Source: Morella rubra
Taxonomy: Eukaryota; Streptophyta; Magnoliopsida; Fagales; Myricaceae
Reading direction: 5' to 3'
Assembly: GCA_003952965.2 (NCBI GenBank)
Contig: CM025855.1
Coordinates: 19,075,832-19,139,831 of the forward strand
Length of the DNA: 64,000 nt
Part shown: piece after piece, positions 63,847 through 64,000 of the stretch
Layout of the letters: each line of letters starts with the position of its first letter
How positions within the stretch are numbered: position 1 is the stretch's first letter
Notes under the pieces: generated by a model
The model's input: the letters and a program-made list of their open reading frames with translations, nothing else
Told to the model about the DNA's origin: nothing
The model's database searches: none
Translations under genes and position numbers: made by a program

Positions 63847-64000
63847 ACTTGTGGCAACGACCTCCTCACCCCACCATCAAGATTAGTGTGGACGTTGCCA
63901 TCCGTGACTGTTTTGCCGTAATTGTTGCTATTGCTCGTGATTTTCAGGGTGTTGTCCTTGGTGCAGGGGTCAAAAAAATTGCTGCTATGGAACCTATTAT
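63847..64000 (+). mobile_element. RNase H-like (RVT_3) domain fragment, runs off the right edge
   Basis: The plus frame reads LWQRPPHPTIKISVDVAIRD then AVIVAIARDFQGVVLGAGVK and IAAMEPI. This matches the start of the plant RNase H-like domain found at the end of L1-type non-LTR elements and in related single-domain proteins (consensus W.PP..G..K.N.DGA, VVIRD..G.VL.A). The first acidic residue is Asp in ISVD. No start codon or upstream context makes it a complete gene, and the rest lies outside the window. Confidence 0.7.

Overview
This is a stretch of plant nuclear chromosome, most likely from a woody eudicot. The evidence is genes with many introns and GT-AG splice sites, plant-type gene families (plastid Fe superoxide dismutase, isoprenylcysteine methyltransferase, cysteine-rich receptor-like kinases), a ribosomal protein promoter with telo-box and site II motifs, and heavy loading with copia and gypsy-like LTR elements, L1-type LINEs, Mutator, hAT and Harbinger-type DNA elements. 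The species cannot be fixed from the sequence alone. No prokaryotic or organellar gene, CRISPR array or tRNA gene was found.

Only three genes look whole. (1) A cytosolic ribosomal protein eL33 (RPL35A) gene on the minus strand, four coding exons in 8678-9718. (2) FSD3, the plastid-nucleoid iron superoxide dismutase, plus strand, eight coding exons in 40329-45620, giving 266 residues with all four metal ligands. (3) An intronless isoprenylcysteine carboxyl methyltransferase (ICMT), plus strand, 48579-49172, 197 residues. The 5' leader regions of FSD3 (about 38600-40115) and ICMT (about 46630-47712) are copies of each other, down to the same leader-exon splice donor. Two neighbouring, unrelated genes therefore appear to be driven from duplicated control DNA.

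Layout from left to right: a decayed copia element (about 181-4260, minus); a GC-rich island; a Mutator-type element with about 240-bp inverted ends (5671-7129); RPL35A; a tandem duplication (12.4-13.8 kb); a long-TIR MITE (13908-14423); two cysteine-rich receptor kinase pseudogenes (18.1-22.6 kb) with a 22-bp minisatellite sitting where most of the ectodomain should be; a hAT transposase tail; a 450-bp polypurine tract; a segmental duplicate carrying a Mutator end (25.6-27.5 kb); two very large solo LTRs with perfect 5-bp target duplications (28842-32291 and 33533-37792); the FSD3-ICMT pair; an L1 LINE with a twin-priming inversion (50947-53307); the second segmental copy leading into a broken Mutator transposase (55.6-59.4 kb) that is split by an LTR-element fossil (57596-58977); a third receptor kinase pseudogene (59.4-62.3 kb); repeats; and an RNase H domain running off the right edge.

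The receptor kinase copies, their trailing repeats and the 25.6/54-kb segment look like parts of one repeated block that flanks the FSD3-ICMT region. The window shows no clear new defence or enzymatic system. Its most unusual content is the shared leader of FSD3 and ICMT, the minisatellite replacement of kinase ectodomains, the filled/empty MITE site pair, and the conserved leader architecture of the giant LTRs.
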